From: Paracoccus sp. N5
Lineage (GTDB): Bacteria; Pseudomonadota; Alphaproteobacteria; Rhodobacterales; Rhodobacteraceae
Length of the DNA stretch: 64,000 nucleotides
Direction of reading: 5' to 3'
Assembly: GCF_000371965.1 (NCBI RefSeq)
Contig: NZ_AQUO01000001.1
Span: 1,558,001 to 1,622,000, forward strand
Numbering within the stretch: the stretch's first letter is position 1; the number at the start of each line of letters is the position of its first letter. Below the pieces are notes generated by a model, which worked only from the letters and a program-made list of their open reading frames with translations, did no database searches and was not told where the DNA came from. Position numbers and translations under genes: made by a program. Shown piece by piece: positions 18,230-25,547 of this stretch.

Positions 18230-18957
18230 GTGTTCGCTCCTGCGCGGACCATCTTGCCGCCGATGAAATGGATGCCGCATTCGGTCTTGTTGCTGCCGCG
18301 CCAGCGCCCGGCGCGCGGATCCTCGCCCGGCTTGATCGGCGAGGTGCAGGGCGCGCAGCCGATCGAGGCATAGCCCTTGGCGACCAGCGGATGCCGCGGC
18401 AGGTTGTTTTCCGCCATGTAATCCTGCACGTCCTCGCGCCGCCAATGCGCCAGCGGGTTGATGCGCAGCCGCGAGGGCGGCTCGGATTCGAAGAAGTCGA
18501 GCTCTTGCCGCTCGCCGCCCTGGAAACGCTTGCGGCCGGTGATCCAGGCGTCGAACTTGGACAGCTCGCGCTCCAGCGGGATGGTCTTGCGGAAATCGCA
18601 GCAGGCGTCGGTGTTGAACTGGTGCAGCGTGCCGTCCGGGTCGTTCAGCGCCACCTCGCGTTCGGTGGCGCGGATCACCCGCACGTCGGTCAGGCCCAGC
18701 CTCTTCGTGACCTCGAGCTGATAGTCCAGCGTCTCCTGGAACAGCATCATCGTGTCGATGAACAGCACCGGCGTTCCCGGCGCCACCACCGAGACCATGT
18801 GCAAGAGCACCACCGATTCCGAGCCGAAAGACGAGACCAGCGTCGTCGAACCCAGGTCCGGGTCCTTCAACGCGCGGCGCAGCACCTCGGTCGCGGCATG
18901 ATGCTTGTAGCGATCATTCAACCGCGCGGCGCGCGCGTCCAGCGTGTCGTCAAGCAT
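18226..18957 (-). CDS. cysH: Adenylyl-sulfate (APS/PAPS) reductase, thioredoxin-dependent
   Basis: This 243-residue enzyme reduces activated sulfate to sulfite. It has the four [4Fe-4S] cysteines that mark the APS-reducing class: C119-C120 (DACCDFRK) and C201-x2-C204 (GCAPCTSP). The catalytic cysteine is C227 in ECGIH. The PP-loop-like SSFGSESVVLLHM lies at residues 42-54. The ATG at 18957 overlaps the sulfite reductase stop by eight bases (ATGCTTGA). The open frame extends upstream inside that gene without support. It works with the adjacent sulfite reductase and DUF934 gene. Confidence 0.92.
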   Translation of the reverse strand: MLDDTLDARAARLNDRYKHHAATEVLRRALKDPDLGSTTLVSSFGSESVVLLHMVSVVAPGTPVLFIDTMMLFQETLDYQLEVTKRLGLTDVRVIRATEREVALNDPDGTLHQFNTDACCDFRKTIPLERELSKFDAWITGRKRFQGGERQELDFFESEPPSRLRINPLAHWRREDVQDYMAENNLPRHPLVAKGYASIGCAPCTSPIKPGEDPRAGRWRGSNKTECGIHFIGGKMVRAGANT

Positions 18958-20614
18958 CGGCCGGATACAGCGCCGCCTTGAACGGAGCCACCCCAAGCCG
19001 GCGATAGGCATCGATGAAGCGTTCGTCGGGCGATTCCCGCAGCTCCAGATAGGCGTCGACCAGCCGGTCGATGGCCGGGACCACCTCATCGGCCGGGAAG
19101 CCGGCGCCGGCGCGCTGGCCCAGCGTCGGGATCTCGTAGCCATCGCCGCCCAGCGTGATCTGGTAGTTCTCGACCCCGGCCCGGTCCAGGCCCAGGATGC
19201 CGATATGGCCCAGGTGGTGGTGGCCGCAGGCGTTGATGCAGCCCGAGATGCGGATCTTCATCTCGCCGATCTCGTCCTCGAGGCCGCGGGCGCGGAAATG
19301 CGCGGCGATGTCCTGCGCGATCGGGATCGAGCGCGCGGTCGCGAGCGTGCAGTAATCCATGCCGGGGCAGGAGATGATGTCGGTGATCTTGCCGAAATTC
19401 GCCGTTGCCAGCCCGACCGCGCGCAGCGCCTCGTAAAGCTCGGCCAGGTCGGCCTTGCGCACATGCGGCAGGACCAGGTTCTGGTCGTGGTTCACCCGGA
19501 TGTCGCCATGGGCCAGCCGCTCGGCCAGGTCGGCCACCAGCCGCATCTGATCGGCGCTCATGTCGCCCGGCGTGGCGCCCGGTGCCTTCAGCGTCACGAT
19601 GACGCTGGCATAGCCCGGCACCTTGTGCGGGTGCAGGTTGGTGTCGGTCCAGGAGCGGAAGGCGCCGTTCGCGGCGCGCGCGGCCTCATAACCCTCGACC
19701 GGCGCGTCCAGGAACTCCGGCGGCGCGAAACGCTCGCGCAGGTCGCGCAGGATCTCCTGGTCCAGGCCCGAGAACTGCTGGCGGCGGAGCTTGAACTCTT
19801 CCTCGACATCGGCGCGGAACACGTCCAGGCCGCGCTCGTTCACGGTGATCTTGATCCGCGCCTTCCACTTGTTGTCGCGCCGGCCGGTCAGGTTGTAGAC
19901 CGACAGGATCGCTTCCAGATAGGGCAGCAGGTCGGCCTGCGGCAGGAAATCGCGGATCACCTGGCCCAGATAGGGCGTGCGGCCCAGCCCGCCGCCGACC
20001 CAGACCTGGAAGCCGCGCTGGCCGTCCTGCTCGACGATGCGCAGCCCGATGTCATAGGCCGAGACCGCCGAGCGGTCCTGCTTGCCGGCCGAGACCGAGA
20101 TCTTGAACTTGCGCGGCAGGAACTGGAATTCGGCATGGTCGGTGGACCAGATGCGGATCAGCTCGGCCCAGGGGCGCGGATCCTCCAGCTCGTCGGCGGC
20201 GGCGCCGGCGAAGGCGTCGGCGTTGACGTTGCGGATGGTGTTGCCCGAGGTCTGGATCGAGTGGATGCCGACCGAGTTCAGCGCATTCATCGAATCCGGG
20301 ATGTCGATCAGCTTGTGCCAGTGGAACTGGATATTGGTGCGGGTGGTGAAATGGCCATAGCCGCGGTCCCAGCGCTCGGCCACATGGCCCAGCATGCGCA
20401 TCTGGTCCGGGGTCAGCGCGCCATAGGGGATCGCCACCCGGTACATATAGGAATGCAGCTGCAGGTAGACGCCATTCTTCAGCCGCAGCGGCCGGAATTC
20501 CTCTTCGGTCAGGCTGCCGTCCAGGCGGCGCTCGACCTGGCGGCGGAACTGCTCGGCGCGGTGGCGCAGGTATTCGCGATGCTGGTCGTTGTGCTGGGGA
20601 CGCGCGTCAAACAT
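18950..20614 (-). CDS. cysI: Assimilatory sulfite reductase, siroheme [4Fe-4S] (CysI/Sir type)
   Basis: This 554-residue hemoprotein should reduce sulfite to sulfide. It has two homologous halves, each with a ferredoxin-like domain, and the siroheme-iron-sulfur cysteines in the second half: SCPGMDYC and ISGCINACGHHH. Siroheme-contact motifs TTRTNIQFHWHKL and DRSAVSAYDIGLR are visible. No flavoprotein subunit (CysJ) gene is adjacent, so the donor is more likely ferredoxin/flavodoxin. The ATG at 20614 overlaps the DUF2849 stop by eight bases (ATGTTTGA). A nitrite reductase is an alternative, but the cysH neighbourhood favours sulfite. Confidence 0.9.
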   Translation of the reverse strand: MFDARPQHNDQHREYLRHRAEQFRRQVERRLDGSLTEEEFRPLRLKNGVYLQLHSYMYRVAIPYGALTPDQMRMLGHVAERWDRGYGHFTTRTNIQFHWHKLIDIPDSMNALNSVGIHSIQTSGNTIRNVNADAFAGAAADELEDPRPWAELIRIWSTDHAEFQFLPRKFKISVSAGKQDRSAVSAYDIGLRIVEQDGQRGFQVWVGGGLGRTPYLGQVIRDFLPQADLLPYLEAILSVYNLTGRRDNKWKARIKITVNERGLDVFRADVEEEFKLRRQQFSGLDQEILRDLRERFAPPEFLDAPVEGYEAARAANGAFRSWTDTNLHPHKVPGYASVIVTLKAPGATPGDMSADQMRLVADLAERLAHGDIRVNHDQNLVLPHVRKADLAELYEALRAVGLATANFGKITDIISCPGMDYCTLATARSIPIAQDIAAHFRARGLEDEIGEMKIRISGCINACGHHHLGHIGILGLDRAGVENYQITLGGDGYEIPTLGQRAGAGFPADEVVPAIDRLVDAYLELRESPDERFIDAYRRLGVAPFKAALYPADA

Positions 20615-20933
20615 GGCTGGCCTCGGCTTCGGCTTGCCGGAAATGCTTGTGGGTCGGGCCGCTGCGGCGGAACGCCTCGCGGAAATGGGCCGGCTCGGGG
20701 CGGCCGTCGGGTCCGCGTTTGGCTTCGACCAGATAGGCGCCGACGACCAGGTTGGCCTGGGCGATGGCGTCGAGCAGGGCCAGCTCGGCGATGGCCTCGT
20801 CCTCGAACAGCTCGGCCTCGCGCGGGTCGGCGGTCCACTGGCCGTTACGCATCCACACGCAATGGCCCATGCGCAGGTCATTCGCCGTGATGACGCCGGG
20901 GGTTGCGGGGGATGGGGTGAAGCCCTTGGACAT
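20607..20933 (-). CDS. DUF2849 protein, first gene of the sulfate operon
   Basis: This 108-residue DUF2849 member has the family stretch VITANDLRMGHCVWM and WTADPREAELFEDEAIAELAL, then a helical region. The family occurs with cysI in alphaproteobacteria; function is unknown. The ATG at 20933 (MSKGFTPS) is preferred over an in-frame start 51 bases upstream, because it gives the family's usual length and leaves the leader with its inverted repeat free. In many relatives a siroheme-synthase gene (cysG) precedes it; here a divergent regulator does. Confidence 0.83.
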   Translation of the reverse strand: MSKGFTPSPATPGVITANDLRMGHCVWMRNGQWTADPREAELFEDEAIAELALLDAIAQANLVVGAYLVEAKRGPDGRPEPAHFREAFRRSGPTHKHFRQAEAEASHV

Positions 20934-20961
20934 GGCCTTTGCCTTTCGTTTTCCGTCCCTG

Positions 20962-20988
20962 CAATATAGAAAATAATCCCCCATATTG
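20962..20988. promoter_or_regulatory. Inverted repeat in the divergent lrp-cys promoter region
   Basis: CAATAT (20962-20967) and ATATTG (20983-20988) form a perfect 6-bp inverted repeat with 15 bases between. It lies in the only A/T-rich stretch of the 122-base interval between the Lrp-type regulator and the sulfate operon. This is a plausible operator for the adjacent regulator; the assignment is inference. Confidence 0.45.
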
Positions 20989-21055
20989 ACGAGTGGGGCG
21001 AAGAAATAAGAAACATCTCCCGCGGTTCCGGGAAAGCGTAGGAAGGGATTTCACG

Positions 21056-21538
21056 ATGAGCGACGAGCGACAAACACCCATCCGGCTGGATGACACGGAC
21101 CGCAAAATCCTGTCCCTGCTGCAAGAGGACGCGACTCTGTCGCTGGACGACATTGCGGCCCGCGTCGGGGCCTCGAAGACCCCGGTCTGGAACCGGATTC
21201 GCAAGCTGCGCGAGGCCGGGGTGATCCGGGCGCAGGTGGCGCTTCTGGACCCGGACGCGCTGGGGCTCGACGCCTGTTTCTTTGTGCTGATCCGCACCAG
21301 CGAGCACGATCCCGAATGGGCGCGCAAGTTCCTGACCGCGGTGCGCGCCCGGCCCGAGGTGATCGAGGCGCATCGGCTGGCCGGCGACATCGACTATATC
21401 CTGAAGGTGCGGGTGCGCAATGCCCGCGCCTATGACCGCTTCTACCAGGCGCTGATTTCCGAGGTGAAGATCCACAATGTCACCGCGCTGCTGTCCATGG
21501 AGGAGCTGAAGGCGACGACGGCGCTTGCCCTGGAATAG
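21056..21538 (+). CDS. Lrp/AsnC family transcriptional regulator
   Basis: This 160-residue regulator has an N-terminal winged helix-turn-helix (DRKILSLLQEDATLSLDDIA, then VGASKTPVWNRIRKLREAGVI) and a C-terminal ligand-binding RAM domain (EVIEAHRLAGDIDYILKVRV). It is divergent from the cys operon, with an A/T-rich inverted repeat between them, so control of sulfate assimilation is likely. The effector is unknown, perhaps a sulfur amino acid or its precursor. The ATG at 21056 follows GGAAGGG. Confidence 0.88.
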   Translation: MSDERQTPIRLDDTDRKILSLLQEDATLSLDDIAARVGASKTPVWNRIRKLREAGVIRAQVALLDPDALGLDACFFVLIRTSEHDPEWARKFLTAVRARPEVIEAHRLAGDIDYILKVRVRNARAYDRFYQALISEVKIHNVTALLSMEELKATTALALE

Positions 21539-21557
21539 TCGTGCCGGCGGCGCGGTC

Positions 21558-21583
21558 GCCGGGGTATTTGGAAAACGGTGAAG
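21558..21583 (+). repeat. Dispersed intergenic element, copy E (short variant)
   Basis: GCCGGGGTATTTGGAAAAC then GGTGAAG (21558-21583) resembles the tail of the other elements and is closest to copy F (GGGGTATTTTCGAAAC then AGTGAAG). It fills most of the 48-base gap between the convergent lrp and aminotransferase genes. A short GC arm (GCCGGCGGCGC) precedes it. Confidence 0.55.
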
Positions 21584-21586
21584 GCC

Positions 21587-22690
21587 TCAGGCCAGCGCCC
21601 TGAGCGCGCGGGGCAGCGCCTCGGCGAAGGCGTCGAGCTCCGGCCCGGGCCCGCAGGAGACGCGGATGCAGCGGTCGAGCGGCGCCGTGCCGGGCATGCG
21701 GGCGAAGACGCCCTCGGCGCCCAGGGCTTGCAGCAGGGCGCGGGCGAAGGCGCCGTCGCGCCGGGTGTCGATGGCGACGAAATTCGTCGCCGAGGGCAGG
21801 GCGGCCAGGCCGTTTTCCTGCGCGATGGCGGCGATGCGGCTGCGGGCGGCGGCGGTCTCGGTGCGGATATGGGCCAGCCAGTCCTGGTCCTGCAAGGCCG
21901 CCAGCGCGCCGATCTGCGCCGTGCGGTTCATGCCGAAATGGTTGCGGATGCGGTCGAAGCCGGCGATCAACTCGGCCGGGCCGATGGCGTAGCCCACGCG
22001 CGCCCCCGCCATGGCATAGGCCTTGGAGAAGGTGCGCAAGCGGATCACCCGCGCGTCCTCGGGGTCGATGCGGGGGATGGCATCCGCGGGGACGAATTCG
22101 GCATAGGCCTCGTCCAGCACCAGAAGGCTGGTCCGCGGCAGGTCGGCGAGCATCGCCTCGATCCGCGTGCCCTGGTGCCAGCTGCCCATCGGATTGTCCG
22201 GATTGGCAAGATAGACCAGCCGGGCGTCGTTTTCGCGGGCGGCGTCGGTCAGCGCCTGCGGGTCTTCGGCATCGTCGCGATAGGGAACCTTGACCAGCCG
22301 GCCGCCGAAGCCCGCGACATGGTAGTTGAAGGTCGGATAGGCGCCCCGAGAGGTGACCACGGTTTCGCCGGGGCCGAGCATGAGCCGCGCCAGCAGGCCG
22401 AGAAGGCCGTCGATTCCCTCGCCGACCATGATGTTTTCCGGCGCCGTGCCGTGGTGCGCCGCCAGCGCGTGGCGCAGGTCGTGGCTATCCGGGTCGCCGT
22501 ATTTCCAGATCTCGGCCGAGGCGCGGGCCATGGCCTCGACGGCGCGGGGCGAGGGGCCGAAGCCGTTCTCATTGGCGCCGAGCCGGGCGCGGAACGGCAT
22601 GCCGCTCTGGCGCTCGAGCGTCTCGGGGCCGGTGAAGGGCACGGTGGCGGGCAGGGCGGCCGGGATCGGGGCGAAGCGGAAGCGGGTCAT
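21587..22690 (-). CDS. PLP-dependent aminotransferase, HisC-like (class I/II)
   Basis: This 367-residue fold-type I aminotransferase is most similar in layout to histidinol-phosphate aminotransferase: LGANENGFGPSP near the N-terminus, YGDPDSHDLRHALAAHHG, GEGIDGLLGLLARL, the PLP-contact LANPDNPMGSWH, LVLDEAYAEF, and the Schiff-base lysine in TFSKAYAMAGARVGYA. The C-terminal arginine region is RCIRVSCGPG. It may act in histidine or aromatic amino acid transamination; no his genes are adjacent, so the substrate is open. The ATG at 22690 lacks a strong Shine-Dalgarno sequence. Confidence 0.87.
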   Translation of the reverse strand: MTRFRFAPIPAALPATVPFTGPETLERQSGMPFRARLGANENGFGPSPRAVEAMARASAEIWKYGDPDSHDLRHALAAHHGTAPENIMVGEGIDGLLGLLARLMLGPGETVVTSRGAYPTFNYHVAGFGGRLVKVPYRDDAEDPQALTDAARENDARLVYLANPDNPMGSWHQGTRIEAMLADLPRTSLLVLDEAYAEFVPADAIPRIDPEDARVIRLRTFSKAYAMAGARVGYAIGPAELIAGFDRIRNHFGMNRTAQIGALAALQDQDWLAHIRTETAAARSRIAAIAQENGLAALPSATNFVAIDTRRDGAFARALLQALGAEGVFARMPGTAPLDRCIRVSCGPGPELDAFAEALPRALRALA

Positions 22691-23024
22691 GGCGTCATGA
22701 GAAACCGCAAAGGCGGGGGCTGCGCAAGGGGGCGTGCGTCGGCCTGGAGGCCCTGCGATAATGTGCGGCTTCCGCCTTCACCGTCGCCGCCCCGGCACGC
22801 GCGCGGGACCGCTTCGACATGGAAGACCCAGAGCTTCTGGCTCGGCGCCCTCTGCTGATGGAATCCCAGGCCGGTGCCTCGCGTCCCGCATTCAGCAATC
22901 CATAGGGGCGGATCACTTGGCTGTCGCCGGCCGTCCCGTCGCCCCGTCCACTGGTTGCTAGGAACATCTGATGGGCCGCGCCGGCAGCGGCAGGGCATGG
23001 GCGGACGGCTTTGGCGGCCCCTGC
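22691..23024. other. 334-base stretch without a convincing gene
   Basis: It separates the aminotransferase start from the ubiV stop, both on the minus strand. Open frames exist (a 90-codon one on the minus strand at 22695-22967), but their amino-acid composition is Arg/Ser-rich and I see no ribosome-binding site. I find no tRNA, repeat-element tail, terminator or FNR-type site. It should contain the aminotransferase promoter. Confidence 0.6.
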
Positions 23025-23915
23025 TCAGATGACCGGACGCAACCCGGGCGCCCCCGCAAGGAAGCCGTCGGCGAAGGCGGCGCCCGGCATGGCCGCCGCC
23101 AGCGCGGCCACCGTATCGTCCGGCGCCGCCGCCTGCCGCACCGCCTTGTCGTAGATCCCGGTGATCGCCGCGAAATCCCCGTGCTGGGGCGACAGGCGGA
23201 TGGCGCCGACCCCGGCCTCGCGCAGCGCCTCGATCTGGCGGGCCACGGTGGTATGGGCGTGGCCCATGGTCTGCACGCCATTGACGGTCAGGAAGCTCTG
23301 CCCGTCCAGCGTCTGCACCGCGCGCCCGTCCGGGTCGTCGCCGCAGACGAACAGGCAGCTGTCCTTGGCGCGGTCGTGCAGCCGGGCGTGATAGCAGCGC
23401 CCCGAGATCGCCAGCGGCGCGCGGCCGTGGCCCCAGACCTCGACCGCGACGCCGGCATCGCGCCCGGCCCGGGCCAGCACCGCGACCGAGGCCAGCGGCA
23501 GCTCGGGCGGCAGGCAGATCCGCGTCGCGCCCTTGCGGGCCAGCCATTCCAGCGTGCCCTCGTTATAGACGTTGACCATGGGGCCGACCTGGAAGGGCGC
23601 GCCCTCGGGCAGATGCTTCAGCGCGCCCAGGTCGGCGATCTCGACCGGGATGCCGGTGGCGAACAGGTCGGCGGTCTGCCGGCGCTCGCGCTTCAGCGTG
23701 ATCAGCGCCAGCGTCGACAGCGCCACCTCCTTGCCGGCGGTCTGCAGCGTCTCGACCGCGGCCGGGATCTCTTGCTGCCAGAACGGCAGCCGCTTCGAGC
23801 ACACCCACTCGCCGATCACCACGCGCCGCGCCGGGCCGGCGGCGATCTGCCGGTAGAAGTCGCGCACCTGTTCGGCGGTCCAGAAAAACGCGATCGGGCC
23901 GATGGTCAGCTCCAT
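23025..23915 (-). CDS. ubiV: Oxygen-independent ubiquinone biosynthesis protein UbiV (peptidase U32 family)
   Basis: This 296-residue protein pairs with UbiU; in E. coli the complex supports O2-independent hydroxylation steps of ubiquinone synthesis, with each subunit holding a [4Fe-4S] cluster. Four cysteines match the known ligand spacing: C39 (EWVCSKR), C174 (GRCYHAR), C187 and C191 (DSCLFVCGDD). Other marks are VEVWGHGRAPLAIS and NGVQTMGH. It lies three bases behind ubiU. The order ubiT-ubiU-ubiV on the minus strand, and the FNR-type site upstream of ubiT, fit anaerobic expression. Confidence 0.92.
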   Translation of the reverse strand: MELTIGPIAFFWTAEQVRDFYRQIAAGPARRVVIGEWVCSKRLPFWQQEIPAAVETLQTAGKEVALSTLALITLKRERRQTADLFATGIPVEIADLGALKHLPEGAPFQVGPMVNVYNEGTLEWLARKGATRICLPPELPLASVAVLARAGRDAGVAVEVWGHGRAPLAISGRCYHARLHDRAKDSCLFVCGDDPDGRAVQTLDGQSFLTVNGVQTMGHAHTTVARQIEALREAGVGAIRLSPQHGDFAAITGIYDKAVRQAAAPDDTVAALAAAMPGAAFADGFLAGAPGLRPVI

Positions 23916-23918
23916 GGC

Positions 23919-24917
23919 TTACCTCCAGGTTTTCGCATAGGCGCCGGTGGTGGCGGCCTGGCCCTCGGTCAGCTTCGCCAACAGCCCCGAGGGCATCGGC
24001 GCGCCGGCCTCGGCGGCCTCGACCGCGGCGCGGAAGGCGCGCACGACCTGCGCCACATAGGCGCGCGAGCGCTGGCGGCCCTCGATCTTCAGCGCGGTGA
24101 CACCGGCCTTTTGCAGCTTCGGGATCAGCTCGGTCGCGTCCAGGCTGACCGGGTCTTCGAAGATATGGCCGGTCTGCGCGGCGGCGGTCCCGGTCGCGGG
24201 GGCGGTGAAACAGCCCTTGCAAAGCGTCGGATAGGGGGCCGGGCCGCCCTTGGGCGTGCGGTGGATCAGGTATCCGCCCAGCCGCGCCTCGCTCGCGCCC
24301 GCGGTCTCGGCATAGGCGACGTGGCTTGCGGGCGAACAGACACCGTTCATGTTCGGCGACAGGCCGGTGGCCCAGGACGACAGCGAGCAGCGGCCCTCGG
24401 CCATGACGCAGAGCCCGCCGAAGACGAAGACCTCGGTCTCGATGTCGATCTCGCGGTTGATGGCGGTGATTTCCTCGACCGTCAGCACGCGCGGCAGCAC
24501 CACGCGGCGGATGCCGAAAGCCTCGGCGTAAAGGTTGATCGCATCGGGATTGGCCGCCGCCGCCTGCACCGACAGGTGCAGCCGCAGGTCGGGATGGGTT
24601 TGCGCCGCATGGGCGATCAGCCCGGGATCGGCCAGGATCACCGCATGGGCGCCGGCCGCCCGGGCATCGGCCACGGCGCGGTGCCAGACCGCCTGCGCGC
24701 CGGCGCGCGGGAAGGTGTTGATCGCGACCAGCACCCTGGCGCCGCGCGCGCGGGCATAGTCCACCCCGGCCGCCATTTCCTCGCGCGAGAAGTTCAGGCC
24801 CGGGAAGTTGCGCGCATTGGTTTCGTCGGCAAAGCCGCAATAGACGGTATGCGCCCCGGCATCGACCGCCGCGCGCAGGGCCGCGGGCGTGCCGGCCGGA
24901 CAAACCAGTTCCATCAT
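23919..24917 (-). CDS. ubiU: Oxygen-independent ubiquinone biosynthesis protein UbiU (peptidase U32 family)
   Basis: This 332-residue U32-family protein begins MELVCPAGTPAALRAAVDAGA, typical of the family. The U32 signature is FVFGGLCVMAEGRCSLS, and the four [4Fe-4S] ligands of UbiU are at C170, C177, C194 and C233, nearly the spacing of the E. coli protein (169, 176, 193, 232). With UbiV it should replace the O2-using hydroxylases of ubiquinone synthesis in low oxygen. The ATG at 24917 overlaps the ubiT stop (ATGA). Despite the family name, protease activity is not expected. Confidence 0.93.
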   Translation of the reverse strand: MMELVCPAGTPAALRAAVDAGAHTVYCGFADETNARNFPGLNFSREEMAAGVDYARARGARVLVAINTFPRAGAQAVWHRAVADARAAGAHAVILADPGLIAHAAQTHPDLRLHLSVQAAAANPDAINLYAEAFGIRRVVLPRVLTVEEITAINREIDIETEVFVFGGLCVMAEGRCSLSSWATGLSPNMNGVCSPASHVAYAETAGASEARLGGYLIHRTPKGGPAPYPTLCKGCFTAPATGTAAAQTGHIFEDPVSLDATELIPKLQKAGVTALKIEGRQRSRAYVAQVVRAFRAAVEAAEAGAPMPSGLLAKLTEGQAATTGAYAKTWR

Positions 24918-25447
24918 GGCCGGGGCTCCTCTCGTGACAGCACATAACCGCTTTGCCGCGCCACCAGGCCCGATGCCCGGCGCAGCCAGCGGTCGAAGGG
25001 CGGGCGCGACAGCGCCGCCAGCTCTTCGGTCAGGTCCAGTTCGGCATCGTCCAGCGCATTGCGCAGCGCCAGCACCGCCGCCGTGTCGCCGGTGATCGTC
25101 AGATCGCCGGAAAAGAACAGCGCGTCGCCGTCCTCGCTGCCATGCAGCATGGCGAGGAAGGCAGCGAGCCGGCCGCGGATCGCCGCGTCATGCGCGGGCT
25201 CGGGGCGGCCGCGCCGGCTGGCGGTGATGCGGCGCGGTCCGGGCTCCATCAGCAGGATCACCGGGCCGTCGGTGACGTCGATCAGGAAGCGGGCGGATCG
25301 GCTTTCGCCAAGCCGCGCCAGGATCGCGGGCTTTTGCCGCGCGATCCGGCGCAAGAGGCGGGTGAAGGCCAGGCCAAGCGCCGGTGTCGCCAGCGGCAAC
25401 AGCGCAAGGGGGCCAAGCAGGCGGGGCAGGGTAGGCGGTTGAGTCAT
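24914..25447 (-). CDS. ubiT: Ubiquinone biosynthesis accessory factor UbiT (SCP2 lipid-carrier domain)
   Basis: This 177-residue protein has an SCP2-type sterol-carrier fold (ILLMEPGPRRITASRRGRPE-like strands, then DALFFSGDLTITGDTAAVLALRN). In E. coli UbiT is the lipid-binding partner that replaces UbiJ under anaerobiosis. A hydrophobic N-terminal helix (LLGPLALLPLATPALGLAF) may touch the membrane. The ATG at 25447 starts the ubiTUV operon; its leader contains the FNR-type site at 25482-25495. It is divergent from ubiD. Start chosen because the longer frame upstream runs into the ubiD region. Confidence 0.9.
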   Translation of the reverse strand: MTQPPTLPRLLGPLALLPLATPALGLAFTRLLRRIARQKPAILARLGESRSARFLIDVTDGPVILLMEPGPRRITASRRGRPEPAHDAAIRGRLAAFLAMLHGSEDGDALFFSGDLTITGDTAAVLALRNALDDAELDLTEELAALSRPPFDRWLRRASGLVARQSGYVLSREEPRP

Positions 25448-25481
25448 GGCCGTTTCCTGCCATGAAAAAACCGCGGGTTGC

Positions 25482-25495
25482 TTGATCATTGTCAA
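25482..25495. promoter_or_regulatory. FNR/NNR-type site between ubiT and ubiD
   Basis: TTGATCATTGTCAA matches the FNR consensus TTGAT-N4-ATCAA at 9 of 10 positions. It lies 42 bases from the centre to the ubiT ATG and about 59 bases before the ubiD start, so it could serve both divergent units. This agrees with anaerobic control of oxygen-independent quinone synthesis. Confidence 0.8.
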
Positions 25496-25547
25496 GGGAT
25501 GCGGGGTTTTTCCGGGGCAGGTTGCGGGCCTGATGCCTCTGGAGCCG

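Noticed and set aside
20615..21475. Long N-terminal extension of the sulfite reductase frame
   Set aside because: It crosses the DUF2849 gene and the divergent regulator; the family start is at 20614.
22695..22967. 90-codon minus-strand frame as a gene
   Set aside because: Arg/Ser-rich composition, no ribosome-binding site, no recognisable motif.
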